DNA of 64,000 nucleotides from Streptomyces sp. L2 (GCF_004124325.1 NZ_QBDT01000001.1:7714963-7778962), one strand, 5' to 3'. Shown: positions 1 through 8,923, counted from the stretch's first letter. Translations and numbers: made by a program. The notes: a model not told the origin generated them from the sequence alone.

Positions 1-108
1 GGCCGACGACACAGCCCGGCAGCAGACCTCGAACGCAGAGGGAACAGAAGTTGACTCGTGGGTATTGCACGGCCGGTTCATGATATATGGACTGTCCTCC
101 TCCCCGGC

Positions 109-133
109 GGCGTGGAATTCTCGATTCCACGCC
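109..133 (+). promoter_or_regulatory. Perfect leader hairpin upstream of the LanKC gene
   Basis: A 10-bp perfect inverted repeat (GGCGTGGAAT / ATTCCACGCC) with a 5-nt loop lies just before the GAGGAGG ribosome site of the lanthipeptide synthetase. It could be an mRNA 5' structure or a dyad operator. No T-run follows, so it is not a classical terminator. Its role is inferred from position only. Confidence 0.45.
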
Positions 134-152
134 TTTCGAAGAGGAGGGGCAA

Positions 153-2747
153 ATGGATAAGCGGTATGAGGTCTACTGTCTCGCAAATCGTGTCTTCTAC
201 GAAACGCCGGACCGACTGCCCGCTACCCAGAGAGCCAAAGGCGCCGATGCCCGCTTTGAGGCGACGCAACGGCCGGTCCCCGAAGGCTGGCGCACCTACG
301 CCTCCGGGGACTGGTACCACCTCGCGCCGGTCGACGAACACGGCGAGCCACGCCCAGGCCGCCCGCGCCAAGGCTGGAAGATTCACGTATCGGCCTGTCT
401 CAACAATGCCGAGAAGACTGCCGCGAAGGTGTGGGACTACTGCGTACCACGAGGCATTCCGTTCAAGTTCGTGCCCAGCGTCCAGTTGTTGTACCTGCGT
501 AACTCCAAGTACGCCGGTCGTGGTTCCAGCGGTAAATTCGCAACCCTGTACCCGGTGGACGAATCCGAACTCCACCAGGTGCTGCAGGAATTGGGCGAGC
601 TGCTGGACGGCGAACAGGGACCGTACATTCTCAGTGACCTGCGCTGGAACAAGGGGCCGCTGTACGTGCGCTACGGCGGTTTCGCCCCACGCAGCTGCGT
701 CGACGACAAGGGCGACATCGTCCCCGCCATCGAGGATCCGGACGGCCGGCTCGTCCCCGATCGCCGGGGCCCGGCTTTCCAGCCTCCCGGCTGGGTGACG
801 CTTCCGGAGTTCTTCCGCCCGCACCTCGATGCGCGCAACGCCACCACCACCAACGGCCTGCCGTACCGCATCGAACAGGCCCTGCACTTCTCCAACGGCG
901 GGGGAGTCTACGCGGGCATCGATACCCGCACCGGAAAGAGGGTCGTCCTGAAGGAGGCCCGGCCGTACGCGGGACTCGCTGGGGACGGAGCGGACGCCGT
1001 GACCCGCCTGGAGCGGGAAAGGGCAGCCCTGGAGCAGCTAGGCGGATTGGGCATCGCCCCCGAGGTGCGGGACTGGTTGACCCTCGGCGAGCACCGTTTC
1101 CTCGTCATGGACTTCCTGGAAGGCCGTCCCCTCCACTCCTTCTTCGCTCGGCGCCACCCCCTGCTCTCGCCGGAACCTGAGCCGGATGACGTGGCCGCTT
1201 ACACCCGCTGGGCGCTCGCTGTGCATCGTTCCACCGAGGCCGCTGTCGCGGCAGTGCACGGCCGCGGTCTGGTCGTGGGCGACCTGCACCCGTTCAACAT
1301 CATGCTTGCGCCGGACGAACGGACCGTGCAGCTGCTCGATTTCGAGGCCGCCATGCCGATCAACGAGCACCGAGGCCAATTGATGGCCCACCCTGGATTC
1401 ATCACCCCTGCGGACCGCAAGGGTTGTGCCGTCGACCACTATGCCCTCGCCTGCCTGCGTATCGCGCTCTTTCTGCCGATGACGACACTGATCGCCCTCG
1501 ACCGAGACAAGGCGGCCCACCTCGCCGACATCACGGCCGGACAGTTCCCGGACCTGCCGCGGTCATTCCTCGACGAGGCCGTAAGGGTCATCGCGGGCGA
1601 CCGCGAGCCTGGCGCGGCGCCCTATCTCCCCGTCGATCCCGCGGTCCGGCCCGAAGGCCCCGCATCCATCGTGCGGGCGATCCGCCGCTCCGCGACGCCC
1701 GACCGGGACGACCGGCTCTTTCCTGGCGACATCGCCCAATTCGCGGACGGTGGCGGCCTCGGGATGGCGTACGGCGCGGCCGGAGTCCTCTACGCCCTGG
1801 ATGAGACGGGCAACGGGCGCTGGGAGCGGGGCGAGGAATGGCTCCTGGAGCACACCGACCCCCCGACCGAGGGTACCCCGCTCGGCTTCTACGACGGACT
1901 GGCCGGAGTGGCATACCTGCTCGACCGGCTCGGACACACCGGCCGCTGCCTCGAGCTCATCAGTCATGTCCTCGACGAGAAGTGGCACCTGCTCGGCCCG
2001 GACCTGCGCGGCGGACTCGCGGGCCTCGGACTCGCCCTTGACCATCTCGCCCGTACTACGGGGGAGCAGGGACTGCGCGACCACGCGCTGACGGCAGCAC
2101 ACATCCTCGCGGAGATGGACCTTACGGCAGGCAAGCGCGCGGGGCTGCTGCGGGGTGCGACCGGACCCGCGCTGTTGTTCCTTCGTCTCTACGAGTCCGT
2201 CAAAGACCCTGCGCTCCTGGACCACGCGGCGTCCGCGCTCCGCGCCGATCTCGCCCGCTGCGTACCGGACCGTACCGGCGCCCTCGGCGTGGACGAGGGC
2301 TTCCGCACCATGCCGTACCTCGCGACGGGGAGCGTCGGCATCGGGATGGTCCTCGATGACTACCTCGTGCACCGCCCGGACGAGGAATTCCTCCGCGCAA
2401 GGAGGGACATCCTGCCGGCGGCCCGGTCTCGGTACTACGCGGAGCCCGGCCTCTTCGAGGGGCGCGCCGGGATGATCCTTTACCTTGCCCGTACGGGAGC
2501 CTCACGCGCCGATGTGAACGCGCAGACCGCCACGCTCGGCTGGTACGCCGTGCCGTACGAGGGCGAACTCGCCTTTCCCGGCGACCAGATGATGCGGTTG
2601 TCCATGGACCTCGCTACCGGTGCCGCAGGCTGTCTGCTCGCCCTCGGAGCGACATGTGCCCAGCGCCCGGCCTCGCTCCCCTTCCTGCCGCCGCTGCCTG
2701 CCCGAGACACCCCGGTGGCCCACGAACCGGCCCGTCCAGGGTCGTGA
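153..2747 (+). CDS. lanKC: Class III lanthipeptide synthetase LanKC (RamC/AmfT-like)
   Basis: Trifunctional enzyme that phosphorylates Ser/Thr of the precursor, eliminates phosphate, and cyclises Cys onto dehydroamino acids to give lanthionine or labionin. The ATG at 153 is chosen because GAGGAGG lies at 141-147; the frame is open 22 codons further up without a comparable site. The product is 864 aa, the usual LanKC size. Order: N-terminal lyase region (about 1-230); Ser/Thr kinase-like region from HFSNGGG (about 244), ATP lysine near 267, catalytic loop GDLHPFN near 375 and LLDFE near 394; LanC-like cyclase from about 530 with GFYDGLAGVAYLL and FEGRAGMILYLA. The Cys/Cys/His zinc ligands of class I/II/IV cyclases are not seen, as expected for class III. 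The precursor, exporters and regulator follow. Relation to RamC/AmfT is inferred from the whole locus. Confidence 0.93.
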   Translation: MDKRYEVYCLANRVFYETPDRLPATQRAKGADARFEATQRPVPEGWRTYASGDWYHLAPVDEHGEPRPGRPRQGWKIHVSACLNNAEKTAAKVWDYCVPRGIPFKFVPSVQLLYLRNSKYAGRGSSGKFATLYPVDESELHQVLQELGELLDGEQGPYILSDLRWNKGPLYVRYGGFAPRSCVDDKGDIVPAIEDPDGRLVPDRRGPAFQPPGWVTLPEFFRPHLDARNATTTNGLPYRIEQALHFSNGGGVYAGIDTRTGKRVVLKEARPYAGLAGDGADAVTRLERERAALEQLGGLGIAPEVRDWLTLGEHRFLVMDFLEGRPLHSFFARRHPLLSPEPEPDDVAAYTRWALAVHRSTEAAVAAVHGRGLVVGDLHPFNIMLAPDERTVQLLDFEAAMPINEHRGQLMAHPGFITPADRKGCAVDHYALACLRIALFLPMTTLIALDRDKAAHLADITAGQFPDLPRSFLDEAVRVIAGDREPGAAPYLPVDPAVRPEGPASIVRAIRRSATPDRDDRLFPGDIAQFADGGGLGMAYGAAGVLYALDETGNGRWERGEEWLLEHTDPPTEGTPLGFYDGLAGVAYLLDRLGHTGRCLELISHVLDEKWHLLGPDLRGGLAGLGLALDHLARTTGEQGLRDHALTAAHILAEMDLTAGKRAGLLRGATGPALLFLRLYESVKDPALLDHAASALRADLARCVPDRTGALGVDEGFRTMPYLATGSVGIGMVLDDYLVHRPDEEFLRARRDILPAARSRYYAEPGLFEGRAGMILYLARTGASRADVNAQTATLGWYAVPYEGELAFPGDQMMRLSMDLATGAAGCLLALGATCAQRPASLPFLPPLPARDTPVAHEPARPGS

Positions 2748-2758
2748 CGCAACATCCG

Positions 2759-2802
2759 ATCCTCCCGATGAAAGGAGCATCCCAATCCTCCCGATGAAAG
2801 GA
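2759..2802 (+). repeat. 18-nt direct repeat ahead of the precursor gene
   Basis: ATCCTCCCGATGAAAGGA occurs at 2759-2776 and again at 2785-2802. Each copy holds an AAAGGA ribosome-site-like core and an ATG; the second copy sits about 11 nt before the precursor ATG at 2814. The first ATG opens only a nine-codon frame ending within the second copy. It looks like a local duplication of the translation start region. Confidence 0.7.
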
Positions 2803-2813
2803 ACGTGTCCGAA

Positions 2814-2933
2814 ATGGCACTTCTCGATCTGCAAACGCTTGAAATCCCCGAAGAAGAGGGCCTGGACCACTACCCCAGCGCTTACAGCAGGCGCTGCGGC
2901 GTCAGCACGCTGAGCCTCCTGCTCTGCAGCTGA
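2814..2933 (+). CDS. lanA: Class III lanthipeptide precursor (SapB/RamS-like)
   Basis: Predicted 39-aa precursor peptide lying between the LanKC and ABC exporter genes. The leader has the RamS-type recognition block: LLDLQTLEIPEEE here, comparable to the LFDLQ-x-x-E-x-P-x-EE pattern of RamS/AmfS. The C-terminal core contains two Ser-x-x-Ser-x(2-3)-Cys motifs: S22-A-Y-S25-R-R-C28 and S31-T-L-S34-L-L-L-C38, the substrate pattern for lanthionine or labionin rings. SapB-type peptides are hydrophobic surfactants that help aerial hyphae escape the water surface; the Leu-rich second ring fits that, whereas the first ring has two Arg and is more polar than SapB. Product activity is inference. The start follows AAAGGA with slightly long spacing. 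Confidence 0.88.
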   Translation: MALLDLQTLEIPEEEGLDHYPSAYSRRCGVSTLSLLLCS

Positions 2934-2966
2934 CCTGTCGCCGGCGCAGGGGCACCATCCCCACCA

Positions 2967-2998
2967 GCCTCGGACGGCGTCCCCTCGCCGTCCGAGGC
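2967..2998 (+). terminator. Stem-loop between precursor and exporter genes
   Basis: A perfect 13-bp inverted repeat (GCCTCGGACGGCG / CGCCGTCCGAGGC) with a 6-nt loop starts 33 nt after the precursor stop and ends 44 nt before the ABC gene. There is no T-run. It probably acts as a partial terminator or 3' stabiliser that raises precursor mRNA over transporter mRNA (inference). Confidence 0.65.
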
Positions 2999-3042
2999 CG
3001 CGCGCGACACCGGTCCGACGACGCAGCGAACCAGGAGGTCCG

Positions 3043-4758
3043 ATGCCTCAAACGCCCACCGCAGAAGCGCGGTTCCTGCGCGATACCGTGCGGGATAACG
3101 CGGCGCCTTGCACGACCGTGCTGGTGGTCACTGTCCTGCTGGCCGCCACAGAGCTCGCGCTGCCTGCCTTGTGCGGGCATACGCTCGATCTGCTGCTGAC
3201 CGGGCGGCATGCAGAGGCCGGGGCGTGGCTGGCGCTGTGTGCCGGCCTCACGGGGGCCGCGGCCGTTCTGGGGGCCGTCGACGGACTGGTGACCTCCGTG
3301 GGCAGCGCACAGGCCACGGCCTGGATACGGAAAAGGACCCTGGGCCATCTGCTCCGCTGTGGACGGCTCGCGGGTGAGCGGTTCGCGCACGGCGACCTTG
3401 TGGCACGACTCATCGGAAACGCCGCCCAGGCCGGGACGGTCCCGGTGGCGGTCGCCGCGTTGCTCGCCGCCGCCGTCACACCGCTCGGAGGGCTTGCTTT
3501 CCTGTTGCTCACGGACGTGTGGACAGCCCTCGTCGTGCTCGCCGGCCTGCCGGTGCTGCTCCTTCTTCTCACATTCTTCGCCCGTGCCTTCGGTGACTGC
3601 GGCGCGCGCTATCTGCACGCCCAGGGCGAGGTCGCGGGGCGTCTGACCGAGGCCCTGAGCGGGGCCCGTACCATCGCCGCCGCCGGTACCTACCAGCGGG
3701 ACGCGGCACGCGTCCTTGCGCCCATGGCCGAGTTGTCCCGGCAAGGGCACCGGCTGTGGCGGACCTTGGGGCGCTCCAACGCCCAGAGTGCCGCGCTCGT
3801 CCAGTCGCTGCAGATCGCGGTGCTGGTCGTTGCCGGGCTCCGGGTCGCGGCGGGCGAGCTGAGCGTGGGAGGTCTGCTGGCCGCGTGGCGGTACGCCGTC
3901 CTGGCCACCGGCACCGGGGCACTCATCAGCCAGGTGAGCGCCTTGGCGCGCGCCCGCAACGCGGCGACGCGACTCGATGAGGTCCTCGCCCAGCCCGTCA
4001 CAGCGTACGGACCGATCGCCTCACTTCCGCCGGGCAAGGGCACGGTGGAGTTCATTGGCGTCACTTTCCGCCGCGCGAACCGGGACGTGCTGAGAGATAT
4101 CGATCTGCGACTTCCGGGCGGTACGGCAGTAGCCGTCGTCGGACGCTCCGGCAGCGGCAAGTCGGCCCTGGCCGCGCTCGCAGGACGGCTCGCCGACCCC
4201 GACGCCGGCGCAGTCCTCCTCGACGGTGTCCCGCTCGCCTCGCTCACCCGCGAGACGCTGCGGCACGAGACCGGGTACGCGTTCGAACGGCCGGCGCTGC
4301 TCGGGCGCACGATCCGCGACACGATTGCTATCGGTGCCTACGACCCCGGCGAGACGACGGTGGTCGAGGCGGCGCGTGCCGCCTGCGCCGACGACTTTGT
4401 GCGCCGGCTGCCCGACGGCTACGGCACGGCGTGCACGCGTGCGCCGCTGTCCGGAGGGGAGGCCCAGCGCCTCGGCCTGGCACGGGCCTTTGCCCACGCC
4501 GGGCGGCTCCTCGTGCTCGACGACGCCACGTCCAGCCTCGACGCCGTCACCGAATTGAAGGTGTCCCGTGCACTGCTGCACGGTGACGGCGCCCGCACCT
4601 GCCTGATCATCGCCCATCGTGTCTCCACGGCGGCACGCGCGGGTCTGGTGGTGTGGCTCGAGGACGGACAAGTCCGCGCGGTAGGTCCGCACGCCCGCCT
4701 GGCCCGTCTCGCGCCCTACCGGGCTGTCTTCGCGGGGGAGGCCGTGGATGCTTCCTGA
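3043..4758 (+). CDS. ABC exporter half-transporter (RamA/AmfB-type), permease + ATPase
   Basis: 571-aa fused membrane/ATPase half-transporter, predicted to export or process-export the lanthipeptide together with the next protein. The N-terminal half has several hydrophobic segments (about 20-290) of the type I exporter fold. The ATPase has Walker A GRSGSGKS near 370, signature LSGGEAQR near 475 and Walker B RLLVLDDATSS near 490, and an H-loop IIAHR near 525. Start ATG follows CCAGGAGG. The stop overlaps the start of the next gene by 11 nt, implying translational coupling and a heterodimer. Substrate is inferred from the locus. Confidence 0.92.
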   Translation: MPQTPTAEARFLRDTVRDNAAPCTTVLVVTVLLAATELALPALCGHTLDLLLTGRHAEAGAWLALCAGLTGAAAVLGAVDGLVTSVGSAQATAWIRKRTLGHLLRCGRLAGERFAHGDLVARLIGNAAQAGTVPVAVAALLAAAVTPLGGLAFLLLTDVWTALVVLAGLPVLLLLLTFFARAFGDCGARYLHAQGEVAGRLTEALSGARTIAAAGTYQRDAARVLAPMAELSRQGHRLWRTLGRSNAQSAALVQSLQIAVLVVAGLRVAAGELSVGGLLAAWRYAVLATGTGALISQVSALARARNAATRLDEVLAQPVTAYGPIASLPPGKGTVEFIGVTFRRANRDVLRDIDLRLPGGTAVAVVGRSGSGKSALAALAGRLADPDAGAVLLDGVPLASLTRETLRHETGYAFERPALLGRTIRDTIAIGAYDPGETTVVEAARAACADDFVRRLPDGYGTACTRAPLSGGEAQRLGLARAFAHAGRLLVLDDATSSLDAVTELKVSRALLHGDGARTCLIIAHRVSTAARAGLVVWLEDGQVRAVGPHARLARLAPYRAVFAGEAVDAS

Positions 4759-6760
4759 GACAATCCGGCCCCTCCTGCCGCATATGCGCCGTGCACCGAG
4801 AGCCGTCGTGCGGCTGCTCGCCTGGTCGGTATTGGAGATGGCGCAGACCTTCCTCCTCGGGTTCGGGCTCGCCCGGGCGCTCGACGACGGGTTCCTGCGG
4901 GGCGAGCCCGGCACCGGTATGCGGTGGCTCGCGGCGACTGGGCTCGCGGTGATGCTCGGGGCGTTCGGGGTGGCCCGGGTGCACGTGGCACTGGGCGGTA
5001 TCGCCGAGCCGATGCGTGACGACCTCGTACGCCGCGTTGTGTACCGCGCCCTGCGGTGCGCGGACGGGGCATCGGTGTCGCGGCTGACGTATCAGACGGA
5101 GATCGCCCGCGATGCCTTCGCGAACCTGCTGCTGGTATCACGCACGTTCGTGCTCTCGGCAGGTGCGGCACTGGCCGGGCTGCTCGCGCTGGCGCCCGTC
5201 CTGCTGTTGATCGTCATTCCACCGCTGGCTGCCGGGCTCGCCCTGTTCGCGGCCACGCTGCGCCCACTTGCCCGCCGTCAGGAGGCGTTCCTGGTTGCCG
5301 ACGAGGCCATCGCAGTCGACCTGGGCATGGTGGTGGCAGGGCTGCGGGACATCGAGGCGTCCGGCGCCCAGCCGCGAGTGGAGGCGGACACCGCCGCCCG
5401 TATCGATGAAGAGCTCCGGGCGGCCCGCGCCCTTGCCCACTGGAGCATGCTGCGAGACCTGGCCGTCGGTGTGGCCGGCCATGTGCCTGTCGTCCTCCTG
5501 CTCGTGGCCGCCCCCTGGTTGCTGGGTCACGGCGTCACCCCCGGTGCCCTTGTGGCGGCCCTTGCCTATCTCACCCAGGCCCTCCTCCCCGCCCTCGAAA
5601 GTCTCATCCTGTCTCTCGGTACAACGGCGGCGCGCCTTGCAGTCGTCCTGCGCCACCTGACCCCCGAGGAGGCGAGCGGGACGGCCCCGTGGTCTGCATC
5701 CGCACAGGCGCGGCCTGGGGCCACCGACTCGCTGAGCCGGCCAGCGAAGGACACACACATCACCGAGCGCCCCGGAGTAGACGGTTGGGCGCCTGCCGGG
5801 GGGCCCGATCCTCAGGACTCCGCGCCTCAGGACTCCGCATCCTCCGTTCCGTGGAAGGGATGTATGACCAGTGGCCGCGTGGTCCGCCCCGCAGTCTCGT
5901 TGCGCGGTCTCACGTTCGCCTACGGGCCACAGGCCGAGCCCGTGCTGCGGGGCCTGGACCTCGACCTGCCCTGTGGAGGGCATCTCGCCGTGGCCGGGCC
6001 CAGCGGGATCGGGAAGTCCACCCTTGCCGCGCTTATCGCCGGCATGCTGGTGCCGGACCAGGGCGAAGTGCGGCTGTGGGACGAGAGCGTACGGGGGCGG
6101 CGGGCAGAGGAACTGGCGCCCCTCCGGGTGCTCGTGCCGCAGGAGGCGTACGTGTTCACGGGCACCGTACGGGAGAACGTCACGTATCTGTGTCCCGAGC
6201 CGCCTCCCGACACTGCTGTGCTGCTGTCGTGCGCGGCCGTTGGAGCGGAGGGGCTCGTCGGTCGCCTTGGCGGGCCGGACGGCCAGGTCGAACCCCACAA
6301 CCTGTCCGCAGGGGAGCGGCAGCTGCTGGCGCTCGCACGAGCCCATCTCGCGCCTGCGTCACTCATACTGCTCGACGAGGCGACCTGCCATGTCGATCCC
6401 GCGGCCGAGGCCCGCGCGGAGCGGGCCTTCACGGCTAGGCCGGGCACTTCACTGATCGTCATCGCGCACCGCATCAGCTCCGCTCGCCGTGCCGACCGTA
6501 TCCTGATCATGGACGGCACTCATACCGACTGCGGTACCCACAAGGAACTGCTGAGGAGGTCCCCGCTGTACCGCGACCTCACGGGAAGCTGGGCCGATTT
6601 CTCACACCCAGCCCTCCCCGACCGAGATGCGGATGGCATCGATCAGATTTCGGGCACCGGTCTTGCGGATGATGGCCGTCGTGTAGTTGCGCACGGTCCC
6701 TGTGGACAGATGGAGGCTGTGGGCGATCTCCGGGATCGACGCTCCTTCGGCGGCCAGTGA
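4748..6760 (+). CDS. ABC exporter half-transporter (RamB/AmfA-type)
   Basis: 670-aa partner of the preceding half-transporter. The membrane region occupies about 1-300. A Pro/Ser/Asp-rich linker (about 310-375) is unusually long. The ATPase has Walker A GPSGIGKS near 420, signature NLSAGERQLLALARA near 520, Walker B SLILLDEATCHVDP and H-loop IVIAHRIS. The ATPase fold is complete by about residue 610, but the frame stays open for another 55 codons that run antisense through the DNA-binding end of the downstream regulator gene. That tail has no recognisable domain and may be read-through of an unselected frame. Overlaps the upstream gene by 11 nt. Confidence 0.9.
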   Translation: MLPETIRPLLPHMRRAPRAVVRLLAWSVLEMAQTFLLGFGLARALDDGFLRGEPGTGMRWLAATGLAVMLGAFGVARVHVALGGIAEPMRDDLVRRVVYRALRCADGASVSRLTYQTEIARDAFANLLLVSRTFVLSAGAALAGLLALAPVLLLIVIPPLAAGLALFAATLRPLARRQEAFLVADEAIAVDLGMVVAGLRDIEASGAQPRVEADTAARIDEELRAARALAHWSMLRDLAVGVAGHVPVVLLLVAAPWLLGHGVTPGALVAALAYLTQALLPALESLILSLGTTAARLAVVLRHLTPEEASGTAPWSASAQARPGATDSLSRPAKDTHITERPGVDGWAPAGGPDPQDSAPQDSASSVPWKGCMTSGRVVRPAVSLRGLTFAYGPQAEPVLRGLDLDLPCGGHLAVAGPSGIGKSTLAALIAGMLVPDQGEVRLWDESVRGRRAEELAPLRVLVPQEAYVFTGTVRENVTYLCPEPPPDTAVLLSCAAVGAEGLVGRLGGPDGQVEPHNLSAGERQLLALARAHLAPASLILLDEATCHVDPAAEARAERAFTARPGTSLIVIAHRISSARRADRILIMDGTHTDCGTHKELLRRSPLYRDLTGSWADFSHPALPDRDADGIDQISGTGLADDGRRVVAHGPCGQMEAVGDLRDRRSFGGQ

Positions 6761-7261
6761 CAGCACGGTCAGCTCTCGTTGCGTCAGCGGCACCTGCGCG
6801 GCCTTGAGGAAGGCGAAGCCGAGCGAGCTGTCGATGAACTGCTCCCCGTCGGCGACCTTCCGGACAGCTGTCAGCAACTGCTCCGCTGAGCCCTGCTTGT
6901 TGAAGTAACCGCAAGCGTGCGCCTCGGCGGCGCGGCGCAGGGGGCCTGGCTTGCCCACGGTCGTGAGCACCAGCAGTCGGCAGGCACCGGGCGCGGACAG
7001 GGACCGGCAACCCTTCCCTGCCGAGGTCCCTTCGGATCCGTTGCCGGCGGGCTGGGCTGGAAGCTCGCCGAGTGGGAGCAAATCGTACGGATCAGTGCTG
7101 TTGAGATCCGCGACGCAGACGTCCGGGCATAAGGATCGCGCACGCGCCGGCGCGGAGCACCACGGTGTGTGGAAAACCTCCAGATCCCTTTCGCGCGCCA
7201 GCCGTTCCGCGAGTAAGGACCGCAGCAGATGCTCGTCGTGCACCAGAAGCACCCGGATCAC
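6602..7261 (-). CDS. LuxR/NarL-type response regulator (RamR/AmfR-like)
   Basis: 219-aa two-domain regulator convergent with the lanthipeptide operon. The receiver-like N-terminus has VHDEHLL at 7-13 and a candidate phospho-Asp at D52 (VADLN), with YFNKQG as the equivalent of the conserved Lys loop. The first acidic pocket residue is His (H8-D9-E10), as in atypical receivers. A low-complexity Gly/Ser insert lies near 70-90. The C-terminal LuxR helix-turn-helix has LTQRELTVLSLAAEG...IPEIAHSLHLSTGTVRNY. No histidine kinase gene is adjacent. Ram/amf loci carry a LuxR-type activator beside the transporters, so control of the lanthipeptide operon is the likely job (inference). Confidence 0.88.
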   Translation of the reverse strand: MIRVLLVHDEHLLRSLLAERLARERDLEVFHTPWCSAPARARSLCPDVCVADLNSTDPYDLLPLGELPAQPAGNGSEGTSAGKGCRSLSAPGACRLLVLTTVGKPGPLRRAAEAHACGYFNKQGSAEQLLTAVRKVADGEQFIDSSLGFAFLKAAQVPLTQRELTVLSLAAEGASIPEIAHSLHLSTGTVRNYTTAIIRKTGARNLIDAIRISVGEGWV

Positions 7262-8145
7262 GTCTTCACCCTTCCTGTTGGTTCCGCGTACTAGTCCCTT
7301 CGCCAGTGCTACGCTCTCAACCCGATGGGTGCATACCCACTACAAACGGACATAAGACTCACGGTTGGATGAGGTGTAGATGTGATCAGCCGTTGAGAAT
7401 CTTCAGGGAGGCGATGTCGGCTCGACCCGGATGCGTTGCGGGGAATGCGTCGTGCGCTGCCGCTCGTACATTCGTCGTGCCAGTCCGGTGCGTTCTTCTC
7501 GAACCTGCCGATCCGTGGCGTCACCACCCCGCCGCCGATCTGCCCGCGTAGCCCCCTCGTAGCCGGCAGCAGGCGCGAATCTCCACGGGCGAGCCGTCAG
7601 CCAGCAGCCTGACGGGCAGGGGTGACGTCCGCACAGTTCGGCCTGGGCCGACTGCAGAATCACACACCCGTCGGTCCCCGTCCGGGCGCACCACGGCTTT
7701 GACGGCGTTCCGCTTGTCCTGGCGGGAGACTAATCCGCCCCGGGTCCTTGGTATCCGACGGCCGGCCGCCGGACCGGTACGTCGTGAGCCCGGTAGGCGC
7801 GCCTGGCCTGGGTGGTCCGCCTCTTGTACCAGACGGCGACTCGGTGGTGGTCGGAGCAGTCGCTGGTCGTGGGCGCTGACAAGGCAGTTACCTGGCCGTC
7901 AGAAACCCCAGGGGCCACAGGCGGGCATCTCGCCCGGCGTCTTGGCTGCCGCCCATGAGCGTCCGTGTCTGTCCGCTTAGCCGGGAGGTGGGCGGGAAGA
8001 GAGGGCTGTTGATGGGCACTTTGCCCCTGGTCAGAAGATGAAGTTATGGGCAGCGGCGAGTTGGATCTCCCATCGTTCGTTCAACTCCCTGAAGAGATCA
8101 GCCTTTCACCAGCATTCCTTATACCGGAAGGTAGGCGTTGGCGGG
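7262..8145. other. Intergenic stretch, no recognised gene
   Basis: Holds the promoter side of the LuxR-type regulator. Only short frames with Arg/Pro-rich, non-conserved translations occur. I recognise no protein, RNA gene or repeat. Confidence 0.6.
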
Positions 8146-8240
8146 TACCACGGGTTGCAGAGTTTTCGGCCACGCCGGGAGGCCCGTGGTAACCTGATGG
8201 ATGGCAGGAAGCTGGAAACACCCGGGTAACGGATGATTCC
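8146..8240 (+). promoter_or_regulatory. Possible structured 5' leader of the SapA-like gene
   Basis: TACCACGGG (8146-8154) pairs perfectly with CCCGTGGTA (8183-8191), and the following stretch contains GGTAACC and CCCGGGTAACGG blocks about 150-200 nt upstream of a secreted-protein gene. Purine-rich GTAAC blocks recall actinobacterial c-di-AMP (ydaO) leaders, but I cannot confirm the fold. Treat as a candidate cis-element only. Confidence 0.25.
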
Positions 8241-8383
8241 ACCAGTCATTCCGCCGGGTTCTCGTAGGAGAGGGTCTAGCGTGACGCTTACACCTCTGAT
8301 ATTTCCTGCGAGCAGGAGTGCGGCCGCGCATGTCTCGCGGCGCCCCCACACAGGTACAACCCCTCCGGACAAGGAGGAAAACA

Positions 8384-8842
8384 ATGAGAGTCAACCGATC
8401 TGCTCTGACTGTCGTCGCGTTAGCGGCTCTGTCGGTAGGGACCACAGCCGTCTTGGCGACACCCGCCTCCGCCGCAGCCAAAATCACACCGCAGATGGTC
8501 TGCGGGAAAAGCTACAGCACGGTGAACTCGGCGCCCGTAGGCTCGCACGGCTCGCTGGGCACCGTCTATCTGACATACAACTCCGCGAACGGCAAGAACT
8601 GCGTCGCAACCATCCGCACGCGGCCGGGCACCGCCGTGAGTATGTCCGCCTGGATCTACGTCGGCGACACTGATAAGAGCGCTCAGGATTACGGGCAGTA
8701 CACCTCATATGCTGGGCCGGTCTACGTCCACGGCAAGGCCCACTGCGTCGACTGGGGTGGCAACATCGCAAACGTGTACGTCCAGGTGTCCGGCTCGAAC
8801 TGCGCCGGTGTGACGGAACATCGAATGAGCTCTACTCGCTGA
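8384..8842 (+). CDS. sapA: Secreted spore-associated protein A-like protein
   Basis: 152-aa exported protein. The ATG at 8384 has a strong AAGGAGG site; an in-frame upstream start lacks one. Signal peptide: MRVNRS then a hydrophobic Ala/Val/Leu stretch and ATPASA-AA cleavage region near residue 30. The mature part carries VYLTYNSANGKNCV, TIRTRPGTAVSM, YTSYAGPVYV and CVDWGGNI, the block order I know from Streptomyces SapA-type spore-coat proteins, with paired cysteines. It is probably a small secreted or spore-surface protein of unknown biochemical role. Its nearness to a SapB-like locus may reflect a shared morphological theme or chance. Confidence 0.8.
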   Translation: MRVNRSALTVVALAALSVGTTAVLATPASAAAKITPQMVCGKSYSTVNSAPVGSHGSLGTVYLTYNSANGKNCVATIRTRPGTAVSMSAWIYVGDTDKSAQDYGQYTSYAGPVYVHGKAHCVDWGGNIANVYVQVSGSNCAGVTEHRMSSTR

Positions 8843-8923
8843 TCCCGCCTGGCGCTAGGGCTGTTGCGGCTCTGCCCGGCCAAGCGGCAGCTGCTGAACC
8901 GCAGATCGTGGGCGGGGCCGCGG

